A stretch of 64,000 nucleotides of DNA from assembly GCA_963708645.1 (NCBI GenBank), contig CAVPTA010000006.1, positions 186,001 to 250,000 on the forward strand, given 5' to 3'. Made by a program: the position numbers and the translations under genes. Positions 1 through 8,307 of this stretch are shown here, piece after piece (within the stretch, counting starts at the first letter, position 1; each line of letters opens with the position of its first letter). The stretch is from RYN-133 sp963708645 (lineage in GTDB: Bacteria; Actinomycetota; Actinomycetes; Mycobacteriales; Jatrophihabitantaceae). Below the pieces are notes generated by a model. It was not told the origin of the DNA and ran no database searches. It saw only the letters and a list, made by a program, of their open reading frames with translations.

Positions 1-833
1 CCATCAAGCGCTGGGGCGTCACTGCCGTGCGGCTGCCGATCAACGAAACCTGTTGGCTGGGCATCAACCACGTCCCGACCGGCCGTCGCGAATACCGCAC
101 GGCCATCGTCGACTATGTCCGCCGCCTCAACGCAGCCAAGCTCGACGTCATCCTCGACATGCACTGGGCTGCACCGGGGCGCGGGCAGGCTGTCGGCTAC
201 ATCCCGATGCCTGACGCCGATCACGCGCCGGCATTCTGGCGCTCGATGGCCTACACGTTCAAGTCCGACCATGCGGTGCTGTTCGACCTCTACAACCAAC
301 CGCACGGGGTCAGTTGGTCGTGCTGGCGCAACGGATGCACCCTGCCGGCCGGTGGACTCGGCAGGAATTGGCATCCGCAGTACCGCGCAGTCGGAATGCA
401 GCGGCTCGTCAACGTGGTGCGCTCGACGGGCGCGAAGCAGCCCATCTTGCTCGGTGGGCTCAACTTCGCTCTCGACATCGATCAATGGCTGGCCAATCGT
501 CCGCACGACCCGGCGCACCAGCTCGTCGCGTCCGAGCACAACTACGGCCGCAGCCACCCATGCACGGGGTCTTGTATCGGAGCAGTCAGCGCGGTGGCTC
601 GCCAGGTGCCTGTCGTGATCGGTGAACTCGGCGAGACTGATTGCGCCCACGGGTACGTCAGCGCATGGATGCGCTACGCCGACCGGCACCGGCTGTCATA
701 TCTGGGTTGGGCGTGGAACCCCGGCTGGTCGTGCGACGGCGGGCCGAGCCTGATCCGTAACTGGGCGGGAACGCCGACGCAGTACGGCGTCGGGCTGAAG
801 TCACACCTGCAGGCACTCGCCCGCCGACCCTGA
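1..833 (+). CDS. Glycoside hydrolase family 5 (cellulase-like), 5' end outside the window
   Basis: The frame is open from the first bases, so the start lies upstream and about 276 residues of the C-terminal part are visible. The fold is recognised from the GH5 strand motifs RLPINETCW, LDMHW, EHNYG and the nucleophile strand VVIGELGE, ending in a Trp-rich WAWNPGW segment. Family GH5 enzymes hydrolyse beta-glucans and are usually secreted; the signal peptide would be upstream and cannot be checked. The acid/base motif, normally NEP, reads YNQPHG here (Gln codon 297-299), so the usual proton donor is missing. It could be an inactive or carbohydrate-binding homologue, or carry a base error. Family assignment is secure; activity is uncertain. 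Confidence 0.85.
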   Translation, partial: IKRWGVTAVRLPINETCWLGINHVPTGRREYRTAIVDYVRRLNAAKLDVILDMHWAAPGRGQAVGYIPMPDADHAPAFWRSMAYTFKSDHAVLFDLYNQPHGVSWSCWRNGCTLPAGGLGRNWHPQYRAVGMQRLVNVVRSTGAKQPILLGGLNFALDIDQWLANRPHDPAHQLVASEHNYGRSHPCTGSCIGAVSAVARQVPVVIGELGETDCAHGYVSAWMRYADRHRLSYLGWAWNPGWSCDGGPSLIRNWAGTPTQYGVGLKSHLQALARRP

Positions 834-835
834 TC

Positions 836-861
836 GTTACTCGCGCCGTAGCTGCGGGTAG
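836..861 (+). promoter_or_regulatory. Possible SigB/SigF-type promoter before the alcohol dehydrogenase
   Basis: GTTA at 836-839 is followed after 16 bases by GGGTAG at 856-861, one mismatch from the GTTT-N15-17-GGGTA pattern of actinobacterial general-stress promoters. It lies about 53 bases upstream of the ATG at 914. This is pattern matching only. Confidence 0.3.
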
Positions 862-913
862 CGCATTAGTGCCGGCTCGAACCCGTAGCTGAGCGCGAGC
901 GGGGAAGTTGATC

Positions 914-2093
914 ATGCGTGCAGTGACCTGGCAAGGCAAGCGCAACGTGAGCGTCACCGAGGTACCGGATCCGGTCATCGAAGAACCGACGGACGCGATA
1001 GTGAAGATCACCAGCACGAACATCTGCGGCTCCGACCTGCATCTGTACGAGGTGCTGGGCGCCTACATGTCTGCCGGCGACATCCTGGGTCACGAACCAA
1101 TGGGTGAAGTCGTCGAGGTCGGCACGGACGTCGGCGACCTGCGCATCGGTGACCGGGTTGTGATCCCGTTCCAGACGTCATGCGGCCACTGCTACATGTG
1201 CACCGCGAAGCTGTACTCGCAGTGCGAGACCACGCAGGTCACCGAGTACGGATCGGGCGCGGCGCTGTTCGGTTACTCGAAGCTCTACGGACAGGTACCG
1301 GGCGGGCAGGCGGAGTACTTGCGCGTCCCGCAGGCGCAATTCACGCACATCAAGGTTCCGGACGGGCCGGCGGATGACAGGTTCGTCTATTTGTCGGACG
1401 TGCTCCCCACGGCATGGCAAGGCGTCGAGTACGCCGACATCCCCTCGGGCGGCTCGGTCACAGTGCTCGGTCTCGGGCCCATCGGCGACATGGCGGCGCG
1501 GATTGCGATGCACAAGGGCGCGCGGGTCATCGCCGTCGACCTCGTGCCGGAACGGCTCGAGCGCGCTCGCGCGCGCGGTGCCGAAACGCTGGATCTGCGA
1601 GAACACGACGACCTCGGCGCGGTGATTCGAGATCTCACCGACGGACGCGGAACCGACTCGGTCATCGATGCCGTCGGGATGGAGGCACACGGTTCGCGCG
1701 GTCCGAAGTTGGCGCAGACGCTGGCCGGGCTGCTCCCGGACGTGTTGGCCGATCCGTTGCAGCAGAAGGTCGGCGTCGACCGGCTCACGTGCTCTGTACA
1801 CGGCCATTGATGTCGTTCGTCGCGGAGGCACCATCTCGTTGTCCGGTGTCTACGGCGGCGCGTCGGATCCGCTACCGATGTTGACGATGTTCGACAAGCA
1901 GATCCAGTTGCGGATGGGGCAAGCCAACGTCAAGCGGTGGGTCGACGACATCCTCCCGCTGCTCACCGACGACGACCGGCTGGGCGTGGACACGTTCGCG
2001 ACTCATCACCTTCCGCTGGACGAAGCGCCGCAGGCGTACGAGAACTTTCAGAAGAAGGTGGACGGCACGGTCAAGGTCGTGCTGCACCCCTGA
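914..2093 (+). CDS. Zinc-dependent alcohol dehydrogenase (formaldehyde dehydrogenase-like MDR), frameshifted
   Basis: Medium-chain dehydrogenase/reductase that would oxidise an alcohol or aldehyde adduct with NAD(P). Visible residues are the catalytic zinc set Cys38 (NICGSD) and His60-Glu61 (GHEPMG), the structural zinc Cys90, 93, 96 and 104, and the Rossmann motif GLGPIG. The ATG at 914 is preferred over the in-frame TTG at 908 because GGGGA lies 8 bases before it. The frame breaks at about 1790: one extra base (T) after the Thr codon at 1787-1789 separates the first about 292 residues from the last about 100 (ALYTAIDVVRRGG onward). Removing it restores a family-length protein of about 392 residues. 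A sequencing indel is more likely than decay, since both halves are fully conserved. Confidence 0.85.
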
Positions 2094-2159
2094 CGGCGCT
2101 ATTCGGTCGTCCTCGGCCTGCGGCGGCGACCGACGCGTCACGGTCGGCGACTCGGACGT

Positions 2160-2336
2160 CTAGTCCGAGGCGATTTCGTCAGCGTCTGCTTGCGCCGCTT
2201 CGGTATCGGTGGTCGTGCCATCCGACTCCCGCTCGAAGAAGTCCTTCTGCTGAAGCTCGCTGTCCGTCTGGCGATTGACCTGCTTGACCAGCTCTTCATC
2301 GGTGACGCCGTCGCCGGCGTTCTTTTCGTCGCTCAT
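2160..2336 (-). CDS. Small acidic hydrophilic protein, unknown function
   Basis: A 58-residue protein starting MSDEKNAGDG, very rich in Asp, Glu, Gln and Thr, with no membrane segment or cysteine. Its composition is that of a soluble, probably disordered protein. It lies 49 bases downstream of ndh in the same direction, so it may be the last gene of that transcript. I do not recognise a family. The acidic, codon-consistent sequence and clean start support a real gene, but nothing indicates its role. Confidence 0.55.
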   Translation of the reverse strand: MSDEKNAGDGVTDEELVKQVNRQTDSELQQKDFFERESDGTTTDTEAAQADADEIASD

Positions 2337-2385
2337 GATCGTCTCGTACCCAGCACGTGGACTACCGAATCGGCACTGTGGTCGA

Positions 2386-3766
2386 TCACCCTGAGTTCTT
2401 CTGCGCATAGGTGGTCGGCGCAAGCGGGGGATCGGCCACGGTGAGGTGCTCGGGCTGCGGCGAACCTGTTCGCACGTACAGCTGGTGATTGGTGAGCGTG
2501 CGCTCCGAACGGCCACGACCGAGGAAGCTCACCGCCCAGTGGAAGATCGTCGTGACCCGGTTCTTGAAGCCGACGAGGTACAGCAGGTGAACGGCGAGCC
2601 AGAGCACCCAGGCGATGAACCCGCCGAACCGGAACGGCCCGACGCTGGCTACCGCCTTGAAGCGCGAGACAGTCGCCATGCTCCCCTTGTCGAAGTAGGA
2701 CGAAGGGCTTCTGCGGCGCCTGACCGCGCAGCCGCCGGCGAATCTCCTTCGCGGCGTACGACGCCTGCTGCATCGCCACCTGGGCCACGCCAGGGTAGTT
2801 GTTGAGCGTCATCATGTCGCCGATGACGAACACCTCAGGGTGGTTGGGCAGCGTGCAGTCGGGACGGACGGCGATACGTCCGGAGCGATCCATGTCAGCG
2901 CCGGATTGATTCGCCAGCGTCGCTCCCAGTGCGGACGCGCGGACGCCGGCGGCCCACACGATCGTGCGGGTCTCTATGCGGTTGCGCTTGCCCGAGCTGT
3001 CCTCGACTGTGATGCCGCGATCGTCGACGTCGACGACCTTCTCGTCGAGCCAGACTTCGACGCCGAGACGTTGGAGTTGGTGTGCGGCTCCAGCCGCAAG
3101 CCGGGTGCCGAAGTTGCCGAGCACCGCGTCGGCCGCGTCGACGAGCACGATGCGCGCGGTGCGCGAACTGATGGCTCGGTAATCACGCTTGAGCGTGCGG
3201 TGCGCCAATTCCGCGATCTGGCCGGCCATCTCGACACCGGTTGCGCCCGCCCCGACGACGACGAACGTCAGCCATTCGCGCGCAGCCTGCTCGTCGTTCT
3301 CGGTGGCCGACAGCTCGGCGAACTCGAACGCCGACAGGATCCGGCCGCGAAGCTCGAGCGCATCGTCGATCGACTTCAGACCGGGGGCGTAGGTCTCGAA
3401 CCGGTCGTTGCCGAAATAGGACGTTTGGGCACCGGCGGCGACGATGAGCGAGTCGTAGGGGGTCACCGTCCGATCCGTGCCGACGTAGGAAGTGACCGTG
3501 CGCGCCGACAGGTCGATGTCCTCGACGTCGCCGAGCAGCACCTGGACGTCGCGCTGGCGGTGCAGGATCTCGCGTGTGGCCGGGGCGATCTCGCCCTCAG
3601 ACAGGATTCCGGTCGCCACTTGGTAGAGGAGCGGCTGGAAGAGGTGGTGGGTGGTGCGGCTGATCAGCGTCACGTCGACGTTGGCCCGCTGCAGCTTCTT
3701 CGCTGCCATCAAGCCGCCGAAGCCTGAACCGATCACGACGACACGATGGCGTCCGGTGGGAATCAT
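2386..3766 (-). CDS. ndh: Type II NADH dehydrogenase (NDH-2), frameshifted
   Basis: Single-subunit, non-proton-pumping NADH:quinone oxidoreductase of the respiratory chain, peripheral on the inner membrane face. The first FAD-binding motif GSGFGG is at residues 13-18 and the second nucleotide motif GAGATG at about 172-177. VFVIGD marks the FAD C-terminal strand. A hydrophobic tail (FIAWVLWLAVHLLYLVGF) and the following basic segment are the usual NDH-2 membrane anchor. An extra base at about 2701 shifts the frame inside PFSYFDKGSMATV, separating the last about 105 residues; joined, the protein is about 459 residues, normal for the family. A GGGTAG -10-like hexamer lies at 3803-3798, 32 bases upstream of the start. 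Confidence 0.88.
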
Positions 3767-3797
3767 GGTCGTCTCCTTTCGCCTACTGACTCAACAC

Positions 3798-3803
3798 CTA
3801 CCC
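3798..3803 (-). promoter_or_regulatory. GGGTAG -10-like element upstream of ndh
   Basis: On the minus strand GGGTAG is preceded after 17 bases by GGAT, a loose match to a SigB/SigF-type -35. It sits 32 bases before the ndh start. Supported mainly by its recurrence before other stress-type genes in this window. Confidence 0.25.
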
Positions 3804-3858
3804 GGTGGTGTCTATTCGGCATCCGGCATGTGACCGCCGACAACTGCGTGCGGGACGA

Positions 3859-4881
3859 TCACTTGTCGCGGCGCACGCGCTCGACGCGCTCGGATTCGGC
3901 CTTCTGCGTCTCGTCGAACTTGCGGGTGTCACGCGGGACGGCGAACATTTCGACGTCTTCCGGCACGCCTTCGCCCAGCGCCCGTTCGTGCTCGAGTTCG
4001 GCGTCGAGTTCCAGCCCGAGCAGGATGGCGATATTCGATATCCAAAGCCAGACCAGGAAGATGATGACGCCGGCCAGTGCGCCGTAGGTCTTGTTGTAGG
4101 ACGAGAAGTTGGCAACGTAAACGGCGAACAGTCCCGATGCGATCAGCCAGACGACAACTGCCAGGACCGCACCCGGGCTCACCCATCGGAACCCGCCTTG
4201 GCGAACGTTCGGCGTGGCCCAGTAGAGCACCGCCAGCAACAACATGAAGATGACCAGCAGCACGGGCCACTTCGCGATCTCCCAGACGGTGAGAGCAGTA
4301 GAACCGATACCGAGAGTCTTGCCGACGCGGTCGGCGACCGAACCTGTGACCAGCACGATGACCAAACCGGCTACCAGGCACACCACCGTGAACAACGTCA
4401 CTGCGAGCCGGACGGGGGCCGTCTTCCAGATCGGACGTCCCTCGGGTAACCCGTAGATCCGGTTGGCAGAGCGCATGAAAGCTGCGACGTAACCCGAGGC
4501 AGACCACAGCGCGAGCAGGAGGCCGAGGATGCCGGCGATGCTTGCCGTTGCCCGCTGTTTCTGGGCGTTGTCGATGACTGTCTTGATGAACGACGAGACG
4601 CTCCCCGGCGTGATCTGGCCGAGGTTGTCGACCAGAGTGTTCGTCGCGCTCTTGCCGAGCAGACCGAGGATGGAAATCAGCACGAGCAGGCCGGGGAAAA
4701 TTGCCTGCACGCCGTAGTACGTGAGTGCGGCAGCGCGGTCGGTCAATTCGTCGACGGTGAACTGCTTGAGCACGCGTCGTAGCACTTGACGCCACGACCG
4801 CTTCGGCAAGTCGGTCGGTGAGTCAGGCGCCGAAGGCTGCGAGTTGCCGGCGTTATCGGGACCTACTGTTCGGTGCGTCAT
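3859..4881 (-). CDS. YihY/BrkB family integral membrane protein
   Basis: 340 residues with about six hydrophobic segments and the family hallmarks: ALTYYGVQAIFPGLLVL near residue 50 and GALAGVIIFLVWLWISNIAILLGLELDAELE near the C-terminus. YihY/BrkB proteins are inner-membrane proteins of unresolved transport function; the old RNase BN label is not supported. The ATG at 4881 follows the stop of the upstream 149-residue gene by 3 bases, making this the last gene of the five-gene holin-X operon. The C-terminal tail is charged and cytoplasmic. A second YihY-like gene lies at 10624-11628. Confidence 0.88.
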   Translation of the reverse strand: MTHRTVGPDNAGNSQPSAPDSPTDLPKRSWRQVLRRVLKQFTVDELTDRAAALTYYGVQAIFPGLLVLISILGLLGKSATNTLVDNLGQITPGSVSSFIKTVIDNAQKQRATASIAGILGLLLALWSASGYVAAFMRSANRIYGLPEGRPIWKTAPVRLAVTLFTVVCLVAGLVIVLVTGSVADRVGKTLGIGSTALTVWEIAKWPVLLVIFMLLLAVLYWATPNVRQGGFRWVSPGAVLAVVVWLIASGLFAVYVANFSSYNKTYGALAGVIIFLVWLWISNIAILLGLELDAELEHERALGEGVPEDVEMFAVPRDTRKFDETQKAESERVERVRRDK

Positions 4882-4884
4882 CGG

Positions 4885-5334
4885 TCAACTGCTGCCTTGC
4901 TCGCGTGCCTTCATCTCGGCCTCGGCCAAGTGCGGCGGCGCGTCGAATTGGGCGCGTGCGACGTGTTCTGCTGCGCGAAACGGCGTGATGTAGTTGGCGT
5001 CGTAGTCCTCGACGATCTCGAACGTCCACCGATCAGCGATCACATTTCGTCCGGTCATGACGGTGTCGACGGTGTCGGCGAGTTCCTGGTGCCCCGCGGC
5101 ACGTAACGCTGCGACGGCGTCCTGGAGATCGAGATCGGCCCGGCCCGAGAGCCGGTGGAAGGCATACAGATGTCCGCGGGCGTCCTCTGCGGTCTCCAAG
5201 GCGGCTGACAGTCGGCCGAGCGCGTCGACGGTTGCGTCGTCCATACCGGCAGGGCGTTGATGGTCCACGGTCGGTCTGGGCGCCCCTGTGCCGAAACGTG
5301 ACTCGAGGTCGGCGAGGTCCGACTCGGAACTCAC
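4885..5334 (-). CDS. Conserved hypothetical protein of the holin-X/DUF4235 operon
   Basis: 149 residues from a GTG at 5334 that overlaps the TGA of the DUF4235 gene by four bases (GTGA), so the two are translationally coupled; this sets the start. The first about 40 residues are polar. The rest looks all-helical, with an Ala/Leu-rich middle and a charged helical tail (HLAEAEMKAREQG). It has no membrane segment and no cysteine. I do not recognise a named domain. Being coupled between DUF4235 and a YihY protein suggests a cytoplasmic partner of these membrane proteins. Confidence 0.75.
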   Translation of the reverse strand: MSSESDLADLESRFGTGAPRPTVDHQRPAGMDDATVDALGRLSAALETAEDARGHLYAFHRLSGRADLDLQDAVAALRAAGHQELADTVDTVMTGRNVIADRWTFEIVEDYDANYITPFRAAEHVARAQFDAPPHLAEAEMKAREQGSS

Positions 5335-5603
5335 GGTTTTTCGGTGTTGCCGGGCCATGTCCCGGTGGCGCGTTCGAAGCCGGTCGCGCCCGCTCGGTCG
5401 ATGACTGCTTTCACCGTGGCGAACAATGCACCTTGCAACGCTGCGGCCGTCACGATCTCGCCCCAGCCGCGCTCGCGGTCTTTGGCGTCCGGTGCGTCGT
5501 CCTCGCCGGCAACGACGCGCCACATCCGCTTGAACAGTGCGCTCGCAATAACGCCGCCGAGCACGCTGAACAGCAAGCCGATCGGTTGATAGAGCGCCTT
5601 CAT
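5331..5603 (-). CDS. DUF4235 small membrane protein
   Basis: 90 residues with the DUF4235 pattern: an N-terminal membrane helix (PIGLLFSVLGGVIASALFKRMW), an acidic linker, and a second hydrophobic helix (EIVTAAALQGALFATVKAVIDRAG). Function is unknown; the family is actinobacterial and usually sits with holin-X and DUF3618 genes, as here. The ATG at 5603 overlaps the upstream TGA (ATGA) and its own TGA overlaps the next GTG, so translation is coupled on both sides. Confidence 0.85.
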   Translation of the reverse strand: MKALYQPIGLLFSVLGGVIASALFKRMWRVVAGEDDAPDAKDRERGWGEIVTAAALQGALFATVKAVIDRAGATGFERATGTWPGNTEKP

Positions 5604-5956
5604 CGGTCAGACCGCCTGCGGCGGATGACGACCAGGACGAGCGTGCCGGCCACGAGCGCGGCCGCGATCTTGCCGCGGTGCGGCTTGGCCTTCTCGCTCA
5701 CCTGATGGATCGCCGGCCCCGCTTTCGTTGCGGCCGCGTCGAGCGCGTGCTGGACGGGCTCGGGTGCGGCCTGCTTGGCACGGGTCGCTGTCTCGGCCAC
5801 CTTGTCCTTGACGTCGGCGACCTTGTCTGATGCGTGCTGCTTGACGTCGAGCTTGTCGGTCAGTGCGTCGACGGTGTCTGCAAGTTCGGCACGGGTACTG
5901 GCTATGTCCGCACGGACGGCGTCAGCCTCGTCCGCGCTGTGCTGCCCTTCGGTCAT
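5600..5956 (-). CDS. DUF3618 protein, tail-anchored
   Basis: 118 residues. The N-terminal half carries the DUF3618 signature (IASTRAELADTVDALTDKLD), followed by a long Lys/Ala-rich helix (KVADVKDKVAETATRAKQAA) resembling LEA or apolipoprotein-like amphipathic repeats. It ends in one membrane helix (IAAALVAGTLVLVVI) with a terminal RRRRSDR, so it is probably anchored by its tail with the helix lying along the membrane. The start ATG overlaps the upstream holin-X stop by four bases. Function is unknown; it is a regular partner of holin-X and DUF4235 proteins. Confidence 0.85.
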   Translation of the reverse strand: MTEGQHSADEADAVRADIASTRAELADTVDALTDKLDVKQHASDKVADVKDKVAETATRAKQAAPEPVQHALDAAATKAGPAIHQVSEKAKPHRGKIAAALVAGTLVLVVIRRRRSDR

Positions 5957-6369
5957 CAGTTGCCCCTGGGGTTGAGTGTTTGAACGTCTTGCTTGAGCCC
6001 TGCGATGGCCTCCTGCGGCACGGGTGGGGTGGCCGACGCGATCTCGCGTTTGCCTACCAGCGCTGCTGCGCCTGCAACCACGAACAGCGCCGCGCCGACA
6101 ATCAGCGCCGCCGCCCAAGCGGGCAGCGGATTGGCCAGCGCAAGAACGGCAGCCGCGACGAAACAGGCCAGCCCGTACAGGGCGAACATCCCGGCGCCGC
6201 CGAACAGGCCCACGCCTGCGCCCGCGCGCTTGCCCTTCGCCGACAGTTCCAGTTGCGCAAGGCGGAGTTCGTCGCGGATCAGTCGCGATGTTTGCTCCGA
6301 CAGCTGTGAGACCAGTTCGCCGGTCGACGGTTGCTCGTTCAAATTTCCGGCGGAGTGTTGCCCAGGCAT
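5956..6369 (-). CDS. Actinobacterial holin-X (phage holin superfamily III) family protein
   Basis: 137 residues. A polar N-terminus with the family motif ELVSQLSEQTSRLIRDELRLAQLEL leads into two hydrophobic hairpin helices (GMFALYGLACFVAAAVLALA and WAAALIVGAALFVVAGAAALVG) and a short cytoplasmic tail. The ATG at 6369 is chosen because the family begins with a short polar head; the upstream in-frame ATG would add 17 unconserved residues. The name comes from sequence similarity only: there is no endolysin or phage gene nearby. It is the first gene of the five-gene operon running to 3859. Confidence 0.85.
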   Translation of the reverse strand: MPGQHSAGNLNEQPSTGELVSQLSEQTSRLIRDELRLAQLELSAKGKRAGAGVGLFGGAGMFALYGLACFVAAAVLALANPLPAWAAALIVGAALFVVAGAAALVGKREIASATPPVPQEAIAGLKQDVQTLNPRGN

Positions 6370-6430
6370 GTATGTCCTCAGAGTCGACGGTTGCACTCTG
6401 TGGTTCAGAGCTGATGCCACTATTCGGTGC

Positions 6431-6436
6431 CTACCC
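6431..6436 (-). promoter_or_regulatory. GGGTAG -10-like element before the holin-X operon
   Basis: GGGTAG on the minus strand, 61 bases upstream of the holin-X ATG. The -35 region (GATA at 16 bases) is a weak match to GTTT. Listed because the same hexamer recurs in front of several stress-type genes here. Confidence 0.22.
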
Positions 6437-6483
6437 GGGCATTCGTTCCGCCTATCGCACTACTTTGCCATTGCTCATCTCAC

Positions 6484-7164
6484 TCAGCGTGAGTCCGCGC
6501 GAGTGCTGAGCCGGTCGATGATGCTCTCGTCGAGGTGCGCTCGCAGATCGGCCGGATCGCGCCAGGCCTCGATCGCGCCCGCCTCACGCAATTCGCGCGA
6601 CGGCGTGCCTCCGCAGGCGACGGCGACGAACGCCAGCCCGGCCTTCGCGGCCGCTTCGGCGTCCCACACCGAGTCACCGATGAAGACCGCCGAATCCGGG
6701 TCGAGGCCGGACTGATCGAGGGCGGTCGTGAGGATGTCCGGATCAGGCTTGCCACTCCCGGCGTCCCCAGAACTGGTCGCAACGTCGATGACGTCGTCAG
6801 CATCGAGCGCACGCTTGAGTGCGGCAAGCTCGTCGGTCGACGCTGATGAAGCAAGCACGATCTTGTGTCCCCGCTGCGCGCATTCCCGCAAGAGGTCGAC
6901 AGCACCATCGAACGCGCACAACCGGCCCCAGTACTGGCGATACAGCGCGTGGTGCGCTGTGACGATGTTCTCGTCCTCGCTCGTGTCGCGTTCGGGGAGC
7001 AGGTGGTCGAGCAATTCGGTCGACCCCATGCCGATCGAGTGGTGGATGCTCGCCATCGGCACTACGTGCCCGGCCGTCGCCAGCGCGTCGGCCCAGCACA
7101 CGGTGTGGATGAATGTTGTGTCGACCAGCGTGCCGTCGACGTCGAAGAGCACTCCTGTCGGCAC
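6484..7164 (-). CDS. HAD-superfamily hydrolase (phosphoglycolate phosphatase/beta-PGM-like)
   Basis: 226 residues from a GTG at 7164. Motif I is FDVDGTLVD at the very N-terminus (Asp nucleophile), motif II is LASSAS, motif III Lys is in SGKPDPD, and motif IV is GDSVWD. A helical cap lies between motifs I and II, typical of subclass I phosphatases acting on small phosphorylated metabolites. The start is set by motif I being seven residues in; it begins 1 base after the stop of the LLM oxidoreductase gene, so the two are probably co-transcribed. The substrate cannot be told from sequence. Confidence 0.85.
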   Translation of the reverse strand: MPTGVLFDVDGTLVDTTFIHTVCWADALATAGHVVPMASIHHSIGMGSTELLDHLLPERDTSEDENIVTAHHALYRQYWGRLCAFDGAVDLLRECAQRGHKIVLASSASTDELAALKRALDADDVIDVATSSGDAGSGKPDPDILTTALDQSGLDPDSAVFIGDSVWDAEAAAKAGLAFVAVACGGTPSRELREAGAIEAWRDPADLRAHLDESIIDRLSTRADSR

Positions 7165-7165
7165 G

Positions 7166-8128
7166 TCAGCTCCGCAACGCTGGTAGCAGTTCGCGCTCGG
7201 CCCATTCGAGGAAGGCAGGCTGCGTCTCGCCTCCGACCTGCACGACCGCGATGTCAGTGAAGCCGGCCTGCTCGAACTTGCGGACCGCATCGACATGCGC
7301 GCCCACGTCGGGGCCGCACGGGATCGATTCCGCAACGTCCTCGGGACGGACGAACTGACTTGCGCCCGCGAAGGCAGCTGTTCCGGGCAGTTCGGCATTC
7401 ACCTTCCACCCGCCGCCGAACCAGCGGAACTGGTCGTGCGCCCGCTCGATCGCCGCGTCCTTCGAAGGATCCCAACAAATCGGCACCTGGCCGATCCGCC
7501 GCTTGCCTCGTCCGCCGTGCTCATCGAACTGTTGCACCAGGTCGGCGTCGGGCTCGACCGCGATCATGGCGTCGGCGTGCTCGCCGGCGAGCTGCGCCGA
7601 CTGCGCTCCCGAGATCGCCAACGCCAACGCCGGTGGTTCGTCGGCCACGTCCCACAGCTTGGCGCTGTCGACACGGAAGTGGTCGCCGGCGAAGTTGACG
7701 TACTTGCCGCCGAAGAGCGCGCGAATGATCTGTACCGCCTCGTCGAACATCTCGTGCCGCACGTTGGCCGATGGCCAGCCGCGACCGACGACATGCTCGT
7801 TGAGATTCTCACCGGCACCGAGGCCGAGCAGGAACCTACCGTCACTCAACAATCCGACGGTGGCGGCTTGCTGCGCCACTACCGCAGGGTGGTAGCGCAT
7901 GATCGGGCAGGTGACGTAGGTCATCAGCTCGACGCGCTCAGTCGCGTGAGCAACGGCACCCAACGTCGCCCAGGCGTTCGGTGCGTGCCCCTGGCTGTCG
8001 AGCCAAGGGGAGTAGTGGTCGCTCATGACTTCGAAGTCGAAGCCCGCAGATTCGGCGGTCTTGGCGTCGCGGACGAGTTCGCGCGGGCCGGATTGCTCGG
8101 TCATCAATGTGTAGCCGTACTTCGTCAT
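7166..8128 (-). CDS. LLM class F420-dependent oxidoreductase
   Basis: 320 residues of the luciferase-like monooxygenase fold (TIM barrel). Family marks are the N-terminal YGYTLMTEQ, SDHYSPWLDSQGH, the TYVTCPIMRYHPAVVAQ strand-loop, GLGAGENLNEH and the C-terminal FEQAGFTDIAVVQ. The closest type I know is the TIGR03557-like group, which uses deazaflavin F420 rather than FMN. Substrate is unknown. A GGGTAG hexamer lies 10 bases before the ATG, so the transcript may be nearly leaderless. The HAD gene follows directly. Divergent from the PfpI cluster across a 179-base shared upstream region. Confidence 0.87.
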   Translation of the reverse strand: MTKYGYTLMTEQSGPRELVRDAKTAESAGFDFEVMSDHYSPWLDSQGHAPNAWATLGAVAHATERVELMTYVTCPIMRYHPAVVAQQAATVGLLSDGRFLLGLGAGENLNEHVVGRGWPSANVRHEMFDEAVQIIRALFGGKYVNFAGDHFRVDSAKLWDVADEPPALALAISGAQSAQLAGEHADAMIAVEPDADLVQQFDEHGGRGKRRIGQVPICWDPSKDAAIERAHDQFRWFGGGWKVNAELPGTAAFAGASQFVRPEDVAESIPCGPDVGAHVDAVRKFEQAGFTDIAVVQVGGETQPAFLEWAERELLPALRS

Positions 8129-8137
8129 GCCAACTGG

Positions 8138-8143
8138 CTACCC
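8138..8143 (-). promoter_or_regulatory. GGGTAG -10-like element just before the LLM gene
   Basis: GGGTAG on the minus strand ends about 10 bases before the ATG at 8128, a spacing that would give a nearly leaderless transcript. No convincing GTTT -35 is present. Confidence 0.25.
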
Positions 8144-8175
8144 GCGTTCACGCACATGATCGCGCGTTGAGTGCG

Positions 8176-8200
8176 AAGTTTCAGAAAACTCCATCCGGGT
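8176..8200 (+). promoter_or_regulatory. SigB/SigF-type stress promoter before the PfpI cluster
   Basis: GTTT at 8176-8179, a 15-base spacer, then GGGTAG at 8195-8200: an almost exact match to the GTTT-N15-17-GGGTAT consensus of SigB/SigF-class sigma factors in actinomycetes. It reads toward the PfpI gene (ATG 8308), leaving about 100 bases of 5' leader. DJ-1/PfpI genes are frequent members of such regulons, which agrees with the call. Confidence 0.6.
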
Positions 8201-8307
8201 AGGCCAAGACCGAGCGGTCGCGCTGGACAACAGCCGATCGACCGACTCCCAATCTTGTTTCGCTGTGGCATGCGCGTGCGCAGTGCCCGGCAACGGAGGT
8301 GACCACC

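Noticed and set aside
3859..4881. RNase BN label for the YihY protein
   Set aside because: That name came from a misassigned gene; the protein is a polytopic membrane protein without nuclease motifs.
5956..6369. Prophage remnant suggested by the holin gene
   Set aside because: No endolysin, capsid, integrase or other phage gene nearby; the holin-X family is chromosomal and operonic here.
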